55,110 nucleotides of DNA from an uncultured Bacteroidota bacterium (GCA_903901345.1 CAIUQQ010000330.1:1-55110); one strand, 5' to 3'; shown: positions 44,268 through 54,321, counted from the stretch's first letter. The notes: generated from the letters alone by a model not told the origin. Program-made: numbers and translations.

Positions 44268-45796
44268 AAGAGTATCATTTTTTTATAGAAAGTACCTTTA
44301 TTGTTTTTAATAACTAAAAAAGCAGCACCCGAATAGTTAAAAGTATTTTGAATAGTAATATTTGTTTGATTTGCTTTTAAGTTTTGATAATATAATTCTT
44401 TACCCAAAGCATCAAATATATAAATTTCGTTTGATGAATTAAATAAACTTTGGTTTTTAAAACTAATGGTAAATGATTCTTTTGCAGGATTTGGGTAAAC
44501 TTCTAGTTGTGAGTTGTCATTTAAAATATGTTCTATACCGCCATAAACATTGGGTTTGCAGCCAGGGATAATGCAACCGTTTGTGTCAACTTTTAGTAAC
44601 CAAGCATCGCCTTCAATAGTACCTGTAGAATCAAATTCTTTTATACGATTTTGATTTACTGAAACACCACAGAACAAAAATCCATTATCTATTTTGTAAA
44701 AGTTATGTACTTCGTTATATAAGAAATAATGTTTGTATAAGTGATACCACTCTATCACTCCATTTTCTGGCGATATTTTGCTAAATTGAACAAGCCTTGA
44801 CATTGTATCGTTGACAAAAGTATCGACATCTGCTGTAGCATATAAAGCATTTTTATAAGTTATCATTTTTCTAAATTCATAACTTTGGTATTTATCATAT
44901 ATTTTTTCAAATTTCATATTGCCATTTTCATCTGATACATTTAGGTACGCAAATGTAGCCGTTGCTTTTTGGTAGTTAGATGTAAAACCATAATTGTAAT
45001 AATAGTTATTTATTTTAACACCATTATTTAAATAACCACTAAAATAATATTTTGAAGTATCTGTATAATCATTCTGCCAAAGGATATTGCCATTATTGTC
45101 AATACCTGCATGTGTTATTCTTTGTTGCCCTTCAAAACCTTTTTCCCCAGCTATCAAATAACCATAATTTGTTTTTAACACAGAAGTATAACGACACTGA
45201 AAAGGATATACTTTAAGCCATTTTATATTGAAATCAAAATCAAATAAAGCCACAAAAGCAGGAGAATAAACATAGCTGCCTGTATCGCCTGTAATTATGT
45301 ATCCCTCGTCAGTTTTTAAACAGCTATAAAGTAAATATTTTCTGTAAGGAAAATCTAATTTCTTTACTGTATAATTTTGCCAATTATTACTTGTTGAAAC
45401 CAAAGCATAATATCTTTGTTTATATATACTTAGATAATCGTTATAGGCAGTGTCTAATACTGTGGCGCACATAAACCGATTGTTCTCAATTTCAAAAGGT
45501 ATTCCATAAGTGCTATATATATCCCAATAGTTTTTATGTAAACGACTTACTTCTATTAAAGTAGCATTTTTTAAACAAACTTTATGAAGTAGTATGCGAG
45601 AATAATAATTTGAATCCTTTGCAGTGTCATCAAATACAGTTGTTAATAAAAAAATAGTATCAGAAGAATTGTCAGAATAAATATGAGTGGATGATTTACC
45701 CCCTTTTTCAAAATTAAATAGTGTATCTAAATTAGTTTGCGAGTATAGTGTATATGAGCATGTGCTGAATAAAATAAACAGTAATAAGTATTTCAT
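44264..45796 (-). CDS. Secreted T9SS cargo protein, 510 aa
   Basis: The product has a signal peptide (about 1-19, ends TLYSQ). The 400-residue body carries repeated motifs of the kind seen in beta-propeller or quinoprotein-like secreted proteins: GYIITGDTGSYVYSPAFVAL, YGYLIAGEKGFEG, and IDNGFLFCGVSVNQNR. A type A T9SS sorting domain ends the protein (LEVYPNPAKESFTISFKNQS, then GTFYKKMILL). No catalytic residues are evident. It is probably an exported surface protein. It is followed, with a 4-bp overlap, by the 314-aa cargo gene. Confidence 0.83.
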   Translation of the reverse strand: MKYLLLFILFSTCSYTLYSQTNLDTLFNFEKGGKSSTHIYSDNSSDTIFLLTTVFDDTAKDSNYYSRILLHKVCLKNATLIEVSRLHKNYWDIYSTYGIPFEIENNRFMCATVLDTAYNDYLSIYKQRYYALVSTSNNWQNYTVKKLDFPYRKYLLYSCLKTDEGYIITGDTGSYVYSPAFVALFDFDFNIKWLKVYPFQCRYTSVLKTNYGYLIAGEKGFEGQQRITHAGIDNNGNILWQNDYTDTSKYYFSGYLNNGVKINNYYYNYGFTSNYQKATATFAYLNVSDENGNMKFEKIYDKYQSYEFRKMITYKNALYATADVDTFVNDTMSRLVQFSKISPENGVIEWYHLYKHYFLYNEVHNFYKIDNGFLFCGVSVNQNRIKEFDSTGTIEGDAWLLKVDTNGCIIPGCKPNVYGGIEHILNDNSQLEVYPNPAKESFTISFKNQSLFNSSNEIYIFDALGKELYYQNLKANQTNITIQNTFNYSGAAFLVIKNNKGTFYKKMILL

Positions 45797-45810
45797 TTGG
45801 AGAAAATTAA

Positions 45811-45844
45811 ACCGTTCCTTTTGAAAAATTTCAAAAGGAACGGT
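45811..45844. terminator. Perfect 16-bp-arm hairpin between T9SS genes
   Basis: ACCGTTCCTTTTGAAA (45811-45826) is exactly inverted at 45829-45844 with 2 nt between. On the minus strand it lies just after the truncated 164-aa gene and is followed by UUUAAUUUU, so it probably ends that transcript. Confidence 0.7.
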
Positions 45845-45856
45845 AAGTTAGAATTA

Positions 45857-46351
45857 CTATTTATTTACTACTAATTTCTTAACCGAAATCAAATTGTCAT
45901 CTGCTCTTAGCTCTATAAAATATACACCAGCATTTAAAGATTGTAAGTCTATTTCATATTGACCACTCATTTGTTTTAGTTCAATTGCTTTAATAATTGC
46001 ACCTGTAATTGATGTAACAACTATTTTAGCCGATTTATATGGTTTCACAAATAAATAATCACAAGTGGCAAAATTTGTTGCAGGATTAGGATATAAATTT
46101 AGTAAATTATTGTTAGAAGTTGAATTTTTTGTTTCGCTAACGGTGGTTAATTCACTACCTCGTTTGCCCAAACTACTTTCAATTAATACAGGTCTTTCTA
46201 CATAAAATTCATTAAATACCATACCTAATATAGCCTTAGCATAATATGATGTCGTGGTGCTACTTGTTGCTATGTTTCTGACATTTTGTTCCTGACTTGA
46301 GCTTAATTGAAAAACATTTTTGTTTGCTTTTTTCAAATCTAAAAGCTTCAT
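45857..46351 (-). pseudogene. Truncated T9SS cargo gene (3' fragment)
   Basis: The 164-codon frame has no signal peptide. It begins directly after a broken attC-like arm. Residues 85-164 are a type A T9SS sorting domain (LLNLYPNPATNFATCDYLF, then GVYFIELRADDNLISVKKL). The first 80 residues (QNVRNIATSSTTTSYYAKAI) look like the linker that precedes this domain in long secreted proteins. It is probably the 3' end of a larger gene whose 5' part was lost when the accessory region rearranged at the palindrome. Export is not possible without a signal sequence. Confidence 0.65.
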
Positions 46352-46362
46352 TTAACCACTGA

Positions 46363-46394
46363 ACCGCCAATTTCTTGTAGGTGCTGTTAGCGGT
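46363..46394. repeat. Half of an attC-like palindrome (family A), truncated
   Basis: On the minus strand CGCTAACAGCACCTAC then GGCGG match the opening arm of the complete site at 47053-47190. The closing arm is missing and the truncated 164-aa frame starts just after it. Confidence 0.6.
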
Positions 46395-46417
46395 TCGTTG
46401 TTTTTTGTCGTCAGTTT

Positions 46418-46996
46418 TCATTTAAGGTTTTCTCCCAATTTTTCAATTTTGTCTAACCATTTTTTTCGTAAGGAAAGTTCTGTGTTTTTTATTGGTCCAA
46501 CATAAGTTACCTTAACTGGCTTTATTCCACAAAATTCCAAAGTGGATTTCTTTAACTGGTTAACGCTTGGTCGCCCAAATGCAAACCAATAATACCAAGA
46601 AGGTTGGTCAAGGGTTGTAATAATATGAGCCGTCCTACCTGCTAATAGTTTGTCCCACCACACAGAATTTTCACGATACTGAAATGCAAAGCCCGGTAAA
46701 AAAAGCCTGTCAATAAAACCCTTTGTTACGGCTGGAAGTCCACCCCACCAAACAGGATGAACCCAAACTAAATGGTCAGCCCATTTGATTTTTTCCCAAG
46801 CATCTAATAAGTCAGGTTCTAATTCTGTTCTTTTTTGGTAACCAAATTGCAAGTTTGGATTGAAAACTAAATCTTTAATCACAATCTCCTTAATATCTGC
46901 TCCTGAAGTTAATGCACCTTTTTTGTATGCTTCGAAAAGTCCAAAATTATAACTATCACTGTTTGGGTGTCCGTTTATGATGAGTATATTTTTCAT
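46418..46996 (-). CDS. NAD(P)H:quinone oxidoreductase, flavodoxin-like fold
   Basis: The 192-aa protein of the NQO1/KefF/MdaB group reduces quinones or similar acceptors with NAD(P)H and FMN or FAD. ILIINGHPNSDSYNFGLF is the flavin phosphate loop, WVHPVWWGGLPAVTKGFIDR the second flavin-binding segment, and GRTAHIITTLDQPSWYYWF the third. It is cytoplasmic and complete in length. It lies alone between two attC-like sites, in the manner of a gene cassette. Confidence 0.92.
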   Translation of the reverse strand: MKNILIINGHPNSDSYNFGLFEAYKKGALTSGADIKEIVIKDLVFNPNLQFGYQKRTELEPDLLDAWEKIKWADHLVWVHPVWWGGLPAVTKGFIDRLFLPGFAFQYRENSVWWDKLLAGRTAHIITTLDQPSWYYWFAFGRPSVNQLKKSTLEFCGIKPVKVTYVGPIKNTELSLRKKWLDKIEKLGENLK

Positions 46997-47052
46997 TAAA
47001 TGTATTTAGATTATTTGTCTGTTAAATGTTTACTCTGTCGTCTTTTTACAAT

Positions 47053-47190
47053 GACCGCTAACGGTTTGCAGCTACCCGAAGGGCGGGACTTTTACCACAA
47101 AACTTGATTTGAAAAACTAAAGTTTGATTAACCACAAAACTGTCTTTGGAACACGAAACCCCGCCTTTTGGGTAGGTGCTGTTACAAGCT
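47053..47190. repeat. attC-like long palindrome (family A), complete copy
   Basis: GCTAACGGTTTGCAGCTACC and GGGTAGGTGCTGTTA at the ends are imperfect inverses, with GAAGGGCGGG/CCCGCCTTTT inside. The centre repeats ACCACAAAACT twice. A segment GACGACAG..TAAACAT..AACAGACA then leads into the next gene on the minus strand, and is also seen beside the sites near 42600 and 54430. Confidence 0.65.
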
Positions 47191-47249
47191 GCCCTTCTTT
47201 CGGTCGTGGTTTGTCTGTCCGCTGTGTTGCTCTGTCTGTGCGGTTGGAA

Positions 47250-47326
47250 AGGCATACTCTTTTGCAAGCTTTGGCTCGTGGGCTGGCTTGTGTGGCTTGC
47301 AAATGTGTATGACTTTAGCGTTGGCA
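47250..47326. repeat. Hairpin family B, copy 3
   Basis: CATAC-TC-TTTTGCAAGC pairs with GCTTGCAAA-TGT-GTATG around TTTGGCTCGTGGGCTGGCTT. It abuts the stop codon of the OLD nuclease gene. The AAGC/GCTT pairs replace other bases in the sister copies. Confidence 0.7.
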
Positions 47327-47328
47327 TT

Positions 47329-48990
47329 TTATACTGTCAATTTTTTAATGAGTTCAATTAATTTGGTCATTTGAGTTTTGCCTTCGCTGTCGTCATGCAG
47401 GTTGATTAGTTTAGCTGTCTCCCTTGCTATTAAGTTTTTTGAACTGCTACCAAGTGTTTCAATTGTTTGTTTTTCAATGTCGGCATAGTCTGTAAACGAA
47501 GCTCTCATTGTTGTTTCAAAGTCTGTCCCGAATACACAGAAACGGTCAGAGATTGCCCAAGTGTCAATTCCTAAAATTCCGTCCAGTTCTTCGTCTTTGA
47601 TACCAATTGCTTTTAATGCGTCCTTACGTTTAAAACCTTTTTCATCATCCTTTTTATAGTCGTTGTCAAAGCAAATGAAAGTTGGTATTTGATATAAAGT
47701 AAAAAGTCGCCACCATTTTGCAAGATTACCTTTACCGCCAACTCCTATAATTTCAATTCCAAATTCTGTTGGGTCAAAACCAAGTTTTTCAAAATAAATT
47801 GGCAAAGCCAATTCCTCTGTTGGACCTTCAACAAGGACAATTTTATTTGCGAAAAAACCCGATAAAATATGCGATGTAGAATTGTTTGCATAAAATGGCA
47901 CAATGGTTTCTTCCTTTGTCTTGTGTGGATTAGATGCAGTTTTAAGGCAATGGTTATATAATGTAGTAGCGTTTTGGTTTATGTTTAAAGTAGTTTCGGA
48001 ATCTTTGCGAATGAGATTAATACCTTCAATATAATTCAAGTCCACAAAATAAGGGCTGTGTGTTGTTAAGATGATTTGCAAACCATCTTCTGCCATTTTA
48101 AACATCTTTTTTGCTAACCATTTTTGAGCCAAAGGATGCAAATGGGCTTCGGGTTCATCAAGAATAAATAATAAGCCTTGACCTAAAAATGATTTAGCGT
48201 AAGCATGAGCAAAAGACAAAGCCAAAATTTGTTGCTGTCCTGTTCCTAATTCTTCGTAGGCTCTTGTTTCGCCATCTTCGGTAGGGTGGACACGTAAAGT
48301 TTTAAAGTAGTTACTTGGGTCGTATGCCGAAAAATCAAATGCCAAAGCATGGGTCATGTTAGACAAAACTGTATTAGCAATTGAAGACATATTTTCGCTG
48401 AAAACATTAAACTCCTTCACTTCCATGAATGTAGTTTTAATACTTTCAAAAAATCCTTTTAGTTTTTCAACTCTGGCTTTATCGTCTGTTAGCTTGTCGT
48501 GAAAGGCTTTTGTAACTTTTGACAACAACGTGTATTTTGAAGAATAGCTAAGTTGAAAGTTTAAATTTTGTTCTGAATTTACAACAATACAAAGAAGTTC
48601 TTCACGCAAGTTTGTACTTACATACATATTCTCTCTCCCGTCTTCTGCTTGAATTGCGTTGAAATTATTCTCTTTTCCTTTTTGTGCTTGAAATTTAAAG
48701 CCACCGCAAGAAAATTCAGAAGACCTGCCAAGCCTTGCACTAAAGCCAGTAACGGTTGCCTCAACTATTACTTGGTTATTTGTGTCTCTTTTATAATGGT
48801 CGTAATCCTCAAGTTTTTTATACTTCGGGTGAAACTCACCAAACATCAATTCAATTGCACGAATAATATTTGATTTACCTGAATTATTTTCTCCAATTAA
48901 AACCACAGGTTTGTTTTCAGGAAAGTTAATTACTACTTGCTCTGAAATTGAACGGAAACCTTCTATTGTAATTTGTTTTAGTCTTGGCAT
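47329..48990 (-). CDS. OLD-family ATP-dependent endonuclease
   Basis: The 553-aa protein has an ABC/SMC-type ATPase with Walker A GENNSGKS (33-40), ABC signature region LGTGQQQILALSFAHAYA and Walker B GLLFILDEPEAHLHPLAQ with a D-loop. A C-terminal Toprim nuclease follows (IVLVEGPTEELALP near 385, FICFDNDYKKDD near 440). OLD nucleases are DNases or nickases active in phage defence and are common beside restriction systems. It overlaps the hsdS 3' end by 13 bp, so it is part of the same operon. Confidence 0.92.
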   Translation of the reverse strand: MPRLKQITIEGFRSISEQVVINFPENKPVVLIGENNSGKSNIIRAIELMFGEFHPKYKKLEDYDHYKRDTNNQVIVEATVTGFSARLGRSSEFSCGGFKFQAQKGKENNFNAIQAEDGRENMYVSTNLREELLCIVVNSEQNLNFQLSYSSKYTLLSKVTKAFHDKLTDDKARVEKLKGFFESIKTTFMEVKEFNVFSENMSSIANTVLSNMTHALAFDFSAYDPSNYFKTLRVHPTEDGETRAYEELGTGQQQILALSFAHAYAKSFLGQGLLFILDEPEAHLHPLAQKWLAKKMFKMAEDGLQIILTTHSPYFVDLNYIEGINLIRKDSETTLNINQNATTLYNHCLKTASNPHKTKEETIVPFYANNSTSHILSGFFANKIVLVEGPTEELALPIYFEKLGFDPTEFGIEIIGVGGKGNLAKWWRLFTLYQIPTFICFDNDYKKDDEKGFKRKDALKAIGIKDEELDGILGIDTWAISDRFCVFGTDFETTMRASFTDYADIEKQTIETLGSSSKNLIARETAKLINLHDDSEGKTQMTKLIELIKKLTV

Positions 48991-50477
48991 TCTTCCGTTT
49001 TAGTTTCAAAAGTTTCATTGAACATTGCTTTCATTAATGTTTTGCCATGGTTGTCAAGGGTTTCAATTTCTTGACTTAATTTCAGGCATTTGTTCATTAG
49101 CAATTCAACTTTCTCAATTATTATTTTTTGTTCCTCTCTTGGTGGAAGTGCAAAAACAAAATTTCTTAAATAAGTTTGGCTAATGTTTGGTTGCGACATT
49201 CCCCAAGAATCAGAAATCATTTTTGCTCGTTGTGCCATTAAGAAATAGAACAGATATTTTGTTTCTATGAATTCATTAAAAAAGAAACCGCAAATTGCTT
49301 GGTTTGTGCTTGCATCTCTGTTTAAGATTGAAAGTTTCCCTGCCGTTGCTCCATACATTGCTATTAGTAAAGTTCCTTTTGGAAACAATGTTGCAGAAGA
49401 TTCCTTTAAACCAATTTCGGAAATTTTTTCCTCTGATTCTGCATCCAAATAAGTGTCGGTTAATTCGCCTGATTTGTACCAAGTTATGTCGCCAAACCAA
49501 TAGTTTGCATTTGCTCTTAATGGTGTGCCACCAGAAGTTGTTGAATACAACTCACCAAGTCTGCACCAAATCCAACTTTCAGGTAATTTGAACTGAATAT
49601 CTGATTCTGGAATTGGTTCAACCTCTTTTTCTTTCTTTAATTTCCCTTCTTTAACTAACTTTTGTTTTTCGGCTTTAATACGTTTTAGAAGTTCTGTTGC
49701 AGTTTCAGTAAAAGAATTTTGTTTTCTCCATTCTTTAGTGAGTTTACCATTTATAGCTTCAAGAAGAATTGATTGTTTTAATTGTGATACTAGATTTAAT
49801 TGAAAAGAACTTTCAAGTTCAATTTGTTTGCATTGTTCATAATCAGAAATAGCTTTATCTATATCTGAAATTAACTCTTCATACCCTTTGACATACTCAT
49901 TATTTGAAATTTTTATTGCATCTAGTTGTTTTTCCAAACTACATTTCGGCAGTATTAAAGATTTCAATGTATTTGCGTTTACACTAGGTCTAAATTCTCC
50001 TTCATTTAAAGAAACAATTTGTGACCAATAAACATAGCTGTTCAAAAACAGATTTAAAAACAATGGCTCGGCATCTTCATTTGCTCTGATACGAATCAAG
50101 TAGCCAGCATAAATTGAATGCTCTGGTGGGTCTGTGATTAAAAAACTTTTTCCTGTTGTTCCACCTGTCCTTGCAATTAGTAAATCATTTGTGTAAAGCA
50201 GGTATGTATCTTCGCTATCACAATCGCAGAAAGGAACTGTTTCCCAATCCACTTTCCCGTCCGTAATATCACTTATTCGCAGAAATTTATTTTTACCACT
50301 TAACAATGCAGAAGCATTATAACCGTATTGAGTGCTTTCTATTAGTGATTTTAAAGGAACAGTCTTGTTACTTTCTTCAAATAAATGACGTAAAATAATT
50401 GTATTCCTTATTTGCTTTTTTATTTCATCCTCATCTTTTTGAAAAGTAAGTGGAATGAATTTGAATTTTAAACTCAT
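48978..50477 (-). CDS. hsdS: Type I restriction-modification specificity subunit HsdS
   Basis: The 499-aa protein has two target-recognition domains. The first half contains YLLYTNDLLIARTGGTTGKS and PSVNANTLKSLILPKCSLEK; the second has LPESWIWCRLGELYSTTSGG and FPKGTLLIAMYGATAGKLSI. Each is followed by a conserved helical spacer (ISNNEYVKGYEELISDIDKA, and KIIIEKVELLMNKCLKLSQE). These set the bipartite DNA site and hold HsdM and HsdR. It overlaps hsdM by 4 bp and the OLD gene by 13 bp. Both recognition domains look intact. Confidence 0.93.
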   Translation of the reverse strand: MSLKFKFIPLTFQKDEDEIKKQIRNTIILRHLFEESNKTVPLKSLIESTQYGYNASALLSGKNKFLRISDITDGKVDWETVPFCDCDSEDTYLLYTNDLLIARTGGTTGKSFLITDPPEHSIYAGYLIRIRANEDAEPLFLNLFLNSYVYWSQIVSLNEGEFRPSVNANTLKSLILPKCSLEKQLDAIKISNNEYVKGYEELISDIDKAISDYEQCKQIELESSFQLNLVSQLKQSILLEAINGKLTKEWRKQNSFTETATELLKRIKAEKQKLVKEGKLKKEKEVEPIPESDIQFKLPESWIWCRLGELYSTTSGGTPLRANANYWFGDITWYKSGELTDTYLDAESEEKISEIGLKESSATLFPKGTLLIAMYGATAGKLSILNRDASTNQAICGFFFNEFIETKYLFYFLMAQRAKMISDSWGMSQPNISQTYLRNFVFALPPREEQKIIIEKVELLMNKCLKLSQEIETLDNHGKTLMKAMFNETFETKTEECQD

Positions 50478-51901
50478 ACACTTAATTCTTTTAGTAAGTC
50501 ACTTATAATTTGTTGGCTTTTTTGAATTTTTGAAAGTATGTCGGCTCTATTGTATTCAATAACCTCTTCAACAATATTTTGGTTTTTTGAATCTAAATCA
50601 AAGTTTTTAAGGTCTTTGATATTTACTTTCCAAGATAAGTTGCTATCAGTTCTATTATTCCACCATTCAATGATTGGCTTGAATTCATCAAATTGAATGG
50701 GTTTTGTTTTAGAATAACTTTTCTGTCCTTCAGGTAGTTTATGTTCGTAATACCAAATATCATTAGTTGGTGCGCCCTTTTCAAAAAACAAAAGATTTGT
50801 TCCTACAATTGCTGGGAAAAATGTGCTTTGCGGAAGTCTTATTATTGTATGCAAATTGCAGTCAGTCAATAATTTTTCTCGGATTCTTGCCTTTACACCT
50901 TCGCCTGTAATTGAACCATCGGGCAATACGATTGCACATCTGCCATTTGGTTTTAATAACTGGATCATAAGAATCACAAACAAGTCTGCCGATTCTTTGC
51001 ATCTATAAGTTGATGGAAAGTTTGTTTCTACTCCGTCCGCTATGCTTGCTCCAAATGGTGGATTTGCAAGGATAACATCAACCTGGTCTTTCTTGCCAAT
51101 GCTGTTGTACTCTTTTTTTAAACTGTCAATGTAATGATAATCGGGAACATCAATTTCGTGAAGTATCAAATTAGTCAAGCCTAATACATAAGCAACTGGT
51201 TTTAATTCCCAACCAGTTATTGAATTTTGTAAAAGTGCTTCGTCATCAACTGTTTTTACATAAGTATCTCTTACGTGGTCAATTGCCGCTGATAAGAAAC
51301 CGCCTGTACCTGCTGCTGGGTCTAAAACTTTTTCGCCCAATTTTGGGTCGGTCATCATTGTCATTAATTGAGTTACGGCTCTTGGCGTATAATATTCGCC
51401 TTTGTTTCCTGCATCTCTTAACTCCTGCAAAATGCTTTCGTAAATATTTCCGAAAACGTGTTTGTCCTCTGATTTTGTAAAGTCAATTTCATTGAGTTTG
51501 TTGATTACCTTTCGCATTTCATAACCACTTTTCATGTAGTTATTTGTGCCATCAAAAACCTCCTTTACTATCATTGCTCGTTTCGGATTTGTTGAGCTTT
51601 TTATTTCTCTTAGTGATAGAAACAGTCCTTTATTTGTCAGTTCGTTGCTATCAATAAAATTTATTAGTTCATCACCAGTAATTCCTTCTGGATTTGTTGC
51701 CCAATTTCTCCATTGAAATTTTTCGGGAATTACAGAAACATAGTTGTCTTTTATTACTTCTAATTCTTGGTCTTTGTCGTCCATTATTTTAAGAAACAAC
51801 ATCCAACCCAATTGCTCTAAACGTTGTGCATCGCCAGAGATTCCTCTGTCTTGCCTCATTATATTTCTTATGTTGCTTATTACTGCACCTACATTTGCCA
51901 T
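50474..51901 (-). CDS. hsdM: Type I restriction-modification DNA methyltransferase HsdM
   Basis: The 475-aa N6-adenine methyltransferase has an N-terminal helical domain (about 10-140), SAM-binding motif I DPAAGTGGF (194-202) and catalytic motif IV NPPF (280-283). GRCAIVLPDGSITGEGVKAR and TFFPAIVGTNLLFFEKG continue the family pattern. It methylates the site specified by HsdS and is needed for both protection and restriction. It lies 3 bp from hsdR and overlaps hsdS by 4 bp. Confidence 0.96.
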   Translation of the reverse strand: MANVGAVISNIRNIMRQDRGISGDAQRLEQLGWMLFLKIMDDKDQELEVIKDNYVSVIPEKFQWRNWATNPEGITGDELINFIDSNELTNKGLFLSLREIKSSTNPKRAMIVKEVFDGTNNYMKSGYEMRKVINKLNEIDFTKSEDKHVFGNIYESILQELRDAGNKGEYYTPRAVTQLMTMMTDPKLGEKVLDPAAGTGGFLSAAIDHVRDTYVKTVDDEALLQNSITGWELKPVAYVLGLTNLILHEIDVPDYHYIDSLKKEYNSIGKKDQVDVILANPPFGASIADGVETNFPSTYRCKESADLFVILMIQLLKPNGRCAIVLPDGSITGEGVKARIREKLLTDCNLHTIIRLPQSTFFPAIVGTNLLFFEKGAPTNDIWYYEHKLPEGQKSYSKTKPIQFDEFKPIIEWWNNRTDSNLSWKVNIKDLKNFDLDSKNQNIVEEVIEYNRADILSKIQKSQQIISDLLKELSV

Positions 51902-51904
51902 TTC

Positions 51905-54289
51905 TTATGCCGCTTTATAAAGTTCGTTTTCCAATTCTTTTAATGCTTGTATGTAATTTTCTTTTCCACCAAAAGCATTAATTATTTCGAGTGGTGAACC
52001 TAATTTATTTAATGGGTCAAGTTTTAAAACATCTAAACTTTCAATAGTGAGTAAATCATCATCTGCGTATTTGTCAAGCAAACTTTTGATTACAGATTGT
52101 GCTTTCTCTCCGTATTTAGTAAAGTAGTTTCTTTTCTTCACGTTGTTTGCTCTTTCCTTTCGTGTCAATGGTTTTGCTTCAAAAGCAACATGACAAATCA
52201 AATCAAAAGGGTCAAAGTCTTTTCCGATTTCTTCCTTTAAGGCTTCAAAGAAAATTCCTTGTTGTTCCAATGCTTCAACGATTGCTTTTTTCTTGTCAGC
52301 ATTTTTCCATGAATTCAAAAAGGTTTCAAGCGTTGCGTATTTTTCAATTACATTTTTCTTGGTGTAATCTTTCAGACTTTCGGTAATTATTCGTCCGTCA
52401 GCACCTAAATATTGGACTCGTTCATTTACAATTTTAACTTCAACACCGTTTACTCTTATTTTTTCTCTTGGATTTGGTTCTGCTACTATAAAACCACCAC
52501 CAATTACAGTTGGATATTCAGGCGTAGGAAAAACGACATCACCACCATCAACCACATCAACAATTGGTTCGTCTGTTACTTCATCGTCTGTTCCCGAAAT
52601 ATCGTCATCTTCTGTAATATCTTTAATCATTACAGGGTCGCCATCAAAATTAGGGTCTGCAAAAAGATTGGTTACATTTCTAAAATCCATTATCGTGAAA
52701 TATGTTTTACCATATTCTTCATTAATTCTTGTTCCTCTACCAATAATTTGTTTGAACTCTGTTGGTGAACCGATATTACTATCCAATACAATGAGTTTGC
52801 AAGTTTGAGCATCAACGCCAGTAGTCATTAATTTTGAAGTTGTCGCAATAACAGGATAGCGTTCACTTGGATTTATAAAACTGTCTAATTCTCTTTTCCC
52901 TTCTTCATTGTCGCCTGTAATCTGCATTACATACTTATTGTTTTGAGCAACCAAATCGGCATTGGCGTTAGCCAATGCGGTTCGCATGCCTTCGGCATGC
53001 TCAATGTCAATGCAAAAAACAATTGTCTTTGCGAAACGGTCATTTCCTTTTAAAAATTCCGTTATTTTTCTTGCAACTAATTCTCTTCGTTCATCAACAA
53101 CAATGCTTTTATCAAAGTCAGTTCTGTTGTAAATTCTATCTTCAACAGGATTTCCGTTTTTATCTAAAAAGCCTTTTGTTGGTCGCCAACCTTCCGCATC
53201 AATATCAAGAGTTACTTTAATTACCTTGTAAGGTGCAAGAAAACCATCGTCAATACCTTGTCTTAACGAATAAGTGTAAACTGGTTCACCAAAATAATGA
53301 ATGTTTGAGGTTTCGGTTGTTTCCTTTGGTGTGGCTGTCATACCCAAATGAGTTGCAGTTTTGAAATAGTCTAATATTTCACGCCACTTGCTATCTTCTT
53401 TTGCACTTCCTCTGTGGCACTCATCAACTACAATTAAATCAAAAAATTCAGGACTGAATTGTTTATAAGCATCATCTGATTTACTGTCTGACAAGCCTTG
53501 ATACAAAGCTAAATATACATTGTAAGCGGTGTCAATTTGTTTGTGTTTAATGATTGTCATGGCATCTTTGAAATGCCTGAAATCACCTCTTGCTGTTTGG
53601 TCTATGAGTGAAGTTCTGTCTGCTAGAAACAGAATTCGTTTTTTTGCTCCGCTTTTCCAAAGTCTGTAAATAATTTGAAACGCGGTATAGGTTTTTCCTG
53701 TTCCAGTTGCCATTACTAAAAGAATTCTGTCTTGCTTTTTCGCAACTGCTTCAATAGTTCTGTTAATGGCAATTTGTTGGTAATACCGTGGGGAACGACC
53801 AGAGCCATCTAAAAAATAGTCGGTTGAAACTACGTTTTCAACTTCTTTGTCTTCTATGCCTTTGTATTTTTTATATTTCTCCCAAAGTTGTTCAGGGCTT
53901 GGGAATTCGTCATTTGAAATTTCCGTTTCAATGTCTCCGCTTGTAACTGTTTTGTCGTGGAAATAAAAACCGTCTCCGTTGCTACTAAACACAAAAGGAA
54001 TGTCCAACGTGTTGGCATAACCTAATGCCTGTTGAATTCCAGCTTTTACTGAATGATTGTTGTCTTTTGCCTCAATGATTGCAATAGGTACGTTTGGCTT
54101 ATAAAACAAAATGTAGTCGGCAAATTTCCGTTTTCCTCTTGCTGTAATTTTACCCTTCACATAAATGCGTCCGTCAGTAAAAAATATTTCACGTCCAAGT
54201 TGAGTGTGTTCGTCCCAACCCGCCTTTGTCACGGCAGGAGTGATAAACTTCTCTTTTATGTCGGCTTCTGATAAGTCCTTTTTGTTCAT
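51905..54289 (-). CDS. hsdR: Type I restriction enzyme HsdR, EcoEI-like
   Basis: The 794-aa motor/nuclease has an N-terminal nuclease domain (Asp58 in KFADYILF; Glu73-x-Lys75 in AIIEAKD). An SF2 helicase follows with Walker A ATGTGKT (194-200), motif II DECH (289-292) and the second-lobe motifs TGVDAQTCKLIVLDS and FKQIIGRGTRI. A C-terminal EcoEI-type domain with an acidic linker (DDDISGTDDEVTDEP) ends it. It is intact, so restriction should be active. It is the first gene of the hsdR-hsdM-hsdS-OLD operon, with hairpin B and a half attC-like site upstream. Confidence 0.95.
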   Translation of the reverse strand: MNKKDLSEADIKEKFITPAVTKAGWDEHTQLGREIFFTDGRIYVKGKITARGKRKFADYILFYKPNVPIAIIEAKDNNHSVKAGIQQALGYANTLDIPFVFSSNGDGFYFHDKTVTSGDIETEISNDEFPSPEQLWEKYKKYKGIEDKEVENVVSTDYFLDGSGRSPRYYQQIAINRTIEAVAKKQDRILLVMATGTGKTYTAFQIIYRLWKSGAKKRILFLADRTSLIDQTARGDFRHFKDAMTIIKHKQIDTAYNVYLALYQGLSDSKSDDAYKQFSPEFFDLIVVDECHRGSAKEDSKWREILDYFKTATHLGMTATPKETTETSNIHYFGEPVYTYSLRQGIDDGFLAPYKVIKVTLDIDAEGWRPTKGFLDKNGNPVEDRIYNRTDFDKSIVVDERRELVARKITEFLKGNDRFAKTIVFCIDIEHAEGMRTALANANADLVAQNNKYVMQITGDNEEGKRELDSFINPSERYPVIATTSKLMTTGVDAQTCKLIVLDSNIGSPTEFKQIIGRGTRINEEYGKTYFTIMDFRNVTNLFADPNFDGDPVMIKDITEDDDISGTDDEVTDEPIVDVVDGGDVVFPTPEYPTVIGGGFIVAEPNPREKIRVNGVEVKIVNERVQYLGADGRIITESLKDYTKKNVIEKYATLETFLNSWKNADKKKAIVEALEQQGIFFEALKEEIGKDFDPFDLICHVAFEAKPLTRKERANNVKKRNYFTKYGEKAQSVIKSLLDKYADDDLLTIESLDVLKLDPLNKLGSPLEIINAFGGKENYIQALKELENELYKAA

Positions 54290-54321
54290 GTTCTACTTTT
54301 TATTGTCGGTCGGTGCGGTGG

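Noticed and set aside
47058..47374. Several short frames on both strands
   Set aside because: They lie in the attC-like site and hairpin B, whose arms keep frames open by chance.
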